Source: Siphonodentalium dalli
Taxonomy: Eukaryota; Mollusca; Scaphopoda; Gadilida; Siphonodentaliidae
Assembly: GCA_032622095.1 (NCBI GenBank)
Contig: CP136066.1
Coordinates: 106,041,319 to 106,105,318, forward strand
Direction of reading: 5' to 3'
Length of the DNA: 64,000 nucleotides
Shown piece after piece: positions 60,950 through 64,000 of this stretch. Made by a program: the position numbers and the translations under genes. Under the pieces are notes generated by a model that saw only the letters and a program-made list of their open reading frames with translations, made no database searches and had not been told where the DNA came from. Every line of letters begins with the position of its first letter. Positions within the stretch are counted from its first letter, which is position 1.

Positions 60950-61129
60950 GTGAGATATTGGTTACCGTGACAACAGATTATGGTTTCAGCTTCTGAGCAT
61001 GCTATGATTGGTTTTGGTGTTTCCTTCCTCTTATCTGTTTTCACTAGACATCAGTTTGAAATGATTATAGGACATCACAAGAGTTAATTTTTTAATAGTA
61101 GATTTTCCTCAATTGGCTTGTCCTCATAT

Positions 61130-61347
61130 TTAACCCTTTAGTGCCAAGTCCGATTTTTGTATCAACCCATATTTCCATTGAATCATTTTTCAATTTTTTT
61201 GATTATAATAATGTGATACATTGATGAAAAGAGCTCTAAGAGCTCTTTCCATCAATGTATCACATTATTATAATCAAAAAATTTGAAAAATGATTCAATG
61301 GAAATATGGGTTGATACAAAAATCGGACTTGGCACTGAAAGGGTTAA
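61130..61347. mobile_element. TTAA-1 MITE
   Basis: TTAA + CCCTTTAGTGCCAAGTCCGA ... CGGACTTGGCACTGAAAGGG + TTAA, arms of about 100 bp meeting at AGAGCTCTAAGAGCTCT. Both arms carry the same extra bases (TTTCCATTGAATCATTTTTC / its inverse), so arm identity was kept after divergence from other copies. Confidence 0.8.
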
Positions 61348-61561
61348 ACGGCAGTGTGATACAGTGTGTGAATTCAGTGCCACAGTCTCTTCAGTCTAAT
61401 TTTGTTAGTTTTACTTGGAAATTTACTAGCGAACAAATAATATCCTACCTACATACTAGATTAAAGAATATCAAAATGGATCAGATTATTTTCTGCTTTC
61501 TTTCTAGAAGAGTTCACAAAAATTGTAGGGAATGAGCTGAAAGATAACCCAAAGCAATAAA

Positions 61562-61745
61562 GCAATTGCCAAGGTGGTTACGGTGTAAATATCATCTTAG
61601 CAAATAAGCTAGACGAGGAGGTGAAGGGTTCAATCCTCGACATTGTCGAAAATCTGGGTCCATTTTCAAGCTTGATCTTAGTCATTTGTTCACACACATA
61701 CAAAGCAATTAACATATCATTCTAAAGCAGTGCTCACATCATTCT
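61562..61745 (+). mobile_element. tRNA-derived SINE, family 2
   Basis: TTGCCAAGGTGGTTACGGTG is box A-like, and GGGTTCAATCCTCGAC holds a good box B. Then TGGGTCCATTTTCAAGCTTG and CATTTGTTCACACACATACA, shared with 16598-16800. The head looks tRNA-Leu-like by the AAGGTGG...; this is tentative. Confidence 0.55.
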
Positions 61746-61758
61746 CAAATATATGATG

Positions 61759-61830
61759 GTATGACCCCATTCCATACGGAATTGTAAATATGGAACAGCA
61801 ATAACACTATACTAGGAACAAGTGTGTAAT
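61759..61830. repeat. Repeat G tail fragment
   Basis: CCCATTCCATACGGAATTGT then AAATATGGAACAGCAATAAC, GGAACAAGTGTGTAATAAAT: the end of repeat G without its hairpin. Confidence 0.6.
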
Positions 61831-62202
61831 AAATATGAGGACGGAATTTGGAATTCCAGTTAGCAGCCACCTGGAAAAGTGAACATAAATGTGCAATAAA
61901 AGCTAAAGAATTGATGTTTAAACCTTGTTTATCATGGACTTAATATGTGTTATAGATATATGGTCCATACATAACTTCATATTAGTACGTAATGTTATCA
62001 TTGAGGTTAAAATTCGAAATGGTGAAAACTAAACTACCAATAATGACCAACGAATACCATATTATAAGGGATGATGATCATGATATATCATAAGTGTCCT
62101 CTTGTCAATTTTGCTATTTTATTCCACACCCATTGATGTGAGTCACATGTATTCAACTGAATCCCAGCCATTGAATACATATTACTGTATACCTCTAGTG
62201 CA

Positions 62203-62612
62203 ATACATACACAGAACGACACGATGTGTAAATGGGTTTGTCGATACAGCACAAGTGCTGTCGTGGAAGGATAGAATGAGAGGCACTTGCTCCTCGAGTT
62301 CTATCCTTCCGCAACAGCACAAGTTCTGTATCGACAAACCCATTTACACATCATGTCGTTTTGTGTTTATTACACGCTTCGCGTTCTAGAATCCGTGCAT
62401 TAAAAATACAGACTTAGAAGGTGTATTTAGGCACATAGAGGGAGTGATGCTTTTATTTTATAGTTCCGGTTTTATGGTTGAGGCGAACGTTATGTATGTC
62501 ATTTTACGTCAACGAGATGCATATGGAATGTACATACGTATGGAACGTACGTTCCATGCTTAAATATGGAACAGCAATAACACTGTACTTCTGGGAACAA
62601 GCGTGTAATAAA
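62203..62612. repeat. Repeat G copy 2
   Basis: CACAGAACGACACGATGTGT, inner arms GGAAGGATAGAATG / CGAGTTCTATCCTTCC, right arm ACACATCATGTCGTTTTGTG (to about 62374). Then the same tail as copy 1, ending GGAACAAGCGTGTAATAAAA. Copy 1 is at 52801-53209. Confidence 0.7.
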
Positions 62613-62803
62613 AGCCGGAACTATTTATGTTGACGTATTTAACCAAGAAAGATGATGTATATTACGTCAACGATCTGCTTCGTGTGATGCCCCGGCCATT
62701 ACTGGTTATTTGTCAGATTTAAATCGCAATAAAGGTAGCTTTAGTATCAAGGAAGGTGGCAGTCATGGATTGAACTTATCTGACACAATGGTGTCAAATA
62801 AAT

Positions 62804-62932
62804 ACAGAACATAACTTGCATCATAATCTCAAATATTTTATCGAACTCATTGCGGACGGCACATAGTTACATTTCGCCATCCACAACTCATTCGATAAAA
62901 GAATCGAGATTAAGATGCGCGTTATGTTCTGT
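62804..62932. repeat. Palindromic element
   Basis: ACAGAACATAACTTGCATCA and TAATCTC...TTTTATCGAA at the left; TTCGATAAAAGAATCGAGAT, GATGCGCGTTATGTTCTGT at the right. Arms of about 45 bp with a loop GCGGACGGCACATAGTTACA. Foldback/MITE-like, one copy seen. Confidence 0.7.
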
Positions 62933-64000
62933 CTATATATTCAGACGGACTGTGAATAGTATCTAGATTGTGATAGAGCACACAGGTTGTTGATGTAAAT
63001 GGACAAAACGTGGACTGATTGTACCACTTAATGTAAACAGGTGGAATAATATTTGCACTGGCATACAGAATACCAGTTTACAGGCATGGATTACGGCTTA
63101 CTAAACAGTGGTGTGACACCCTCATATATGGACCTCTGGCCTAAGCTCTCATTGATAACCAATGCAATGGTATTCTGTGCATGAACTGGTGCATTACTTG
63201 ACGTTGCAAATCTACAAACCTTTATATTTTCCATCAATTGTTTTTTCCTTTCCTTGTTAAAATTCACTAACTGTTCAATTACTAGTATGAAATTCATCTC
63301 TTTTACTAAATGCATAATTGAAAACTCCCTGTACATAATCTGTCCTGTGTTCACTGGTATCTGATAATATTTCCCGATTGTTTTGTGATTATTTTACTAC
63401 ATTTCCTGTTCAAGCACTCTGGTTAGTTTATGCCTTGTGTGTTAGGAGTTATCAATTACCCTGCATTCTAGCTGACGTCCTTCCACAAGAAGCAGAATTT
63501 AGTGCTATTCAGAATTGATTGGTCAAAGAATGAAAATTTAACTCCTGATTCATTTTCAAAGATCATCTGTCCTAAACATTCCTCTCATAATCTTAGCAAT
63601 TTAGTTTTGACAAATTATAATTTTTTGCAGTAAATAGATATAAAAAATTAATTCCTTCAAGAAAAAAAAACTTTTAATTGTTAATATTTTCAATGTTTTT
63701 GTAAATGATTTTTGAGAGAGATTATTTCAGTATTTCATTAAATGATTTCATTGTTTCTTATAAGGGGATGTAACAGATGTTCCTAGACTAGATATTGACA
63801 TCATTCCATTTACTAACACATGTCTTTTGATTTCATTGCTGACTCAGGTGAAATTGGATAAGTTAAAGGTATCCATGGTGATGTCGATCATGTGACTTGT
63901 CTTGTAATCAATGTTGTTTGGTCCAAAAAACAACTAAATGCAAACATTAGCAGAACTTCACAGAGTTGTTTGATAGTTACACCATCAGTAGTTGTAAATA
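62933..64000. other. Intron to the end of the window
   Basis: No RyR exon of the expected type (EKxMEKQ, LLYQQAR) was found on the + strand. Apart from the weak microexon candidate at 63848, nothing is recognised. Confidence 0.45.
63848..63868 (+). CDS. Tentative 21-nt RyR microexon
   Basis: GTGAAATTGGATAAGTTAAAG (VKLDKLK) sits between TTCATTGCTGACTCAG, a good branch/acceptor context, and GTATCC, a weak donor. It would keep phase 0 after exon 21. Vertebrate RyRs do not need residues here, so it may be an alternative exon or chance. Confidence 0.15.

Noticed and set aside
59302-60874. Host protein-coding gene on the minus strand
   Set aside because: The YADD reverse-transcriptase motif and the TATAAATATTATTATT-type tail mark it as a retrotransposon. 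The first residues (60800-60874) are probably intron, not element.
1-64000. CRISPR array, bacterial operon, phage or plasmid
   Set aside because: The many palindromes are dispersed transposons with TA, TTAA or 8-bp duplications, not spaced repeats. The only host gene is split by spliceosomal introns.

Overview
The window is animal genomic DNA, read mainly on the + strand. It is AT-rich, every coding block is bounded by AG and GT, and repeats fill the long introns. The only host gene I can support is the middle of one ryanodine receptor gene (RyR), the large Ca2+-release channel of the endoplasmic/sarcoplasmic reticulum. Twenty-one exons between 456 and 60949 join in frame without a stop to 927 codons. 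They run from the second half of the RY3/RY4 repeat, through the bridging solenoid, across the calmodulin-binding segment (exon 18), into the acidic start of the core solenoid. The 5' third and the 3' third (EF-hands, pore) lie outside the window.

The repeats suggest a mollusc or another lophotrochozoan. There is a tRNA-derived SINE with a MetaSINE-like tail (55808-56103, with a second tail near 42.2 kb), mollusc-style degenerate tandem repeats with the phrase 'gttatggccc', and an L2/CR1-like retrotransposon with a TATAAATATTATTATT-type tail. This placement is inference; the species is not identified.

Layout: 0.4-10.1 kb holds exons 1-8. 10.1-22.3 kb holds exons 9-14. 22.3-27.65 kb is an intron filled by a composite tandem-repeat block. 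Exon 15 is at 27.65 kb, followed by a 21-kb intron. Exons 16-21 lie at 48.9-60.95 kb. The last 3 kb is intron, with one very tentative 21-nt microexon at 63848.

The accessory content is dominated by small non-autonomous DNA transposons (MITEs). Near-palindromic elements with TA ends beginning CAGT look like Tc1/mariner MITEs. Elements of about 450 bp have 8-bp target duplications and fit hAT. Several families flanked by TTAA with ends beginning CCCTTT fit piggyBac-like MITEs. Three of the TTAA families share one internal hairpin module. Several elements sit within tens of bases of RyR exons. In one case (exon 19) the host polypyrimidine tract is itself the transposon's target-site duplication, so the branch point should lie inside the transposon. 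No bacterial genes, CRISPR arrays, rRNA or intact tRNA genes were seen.
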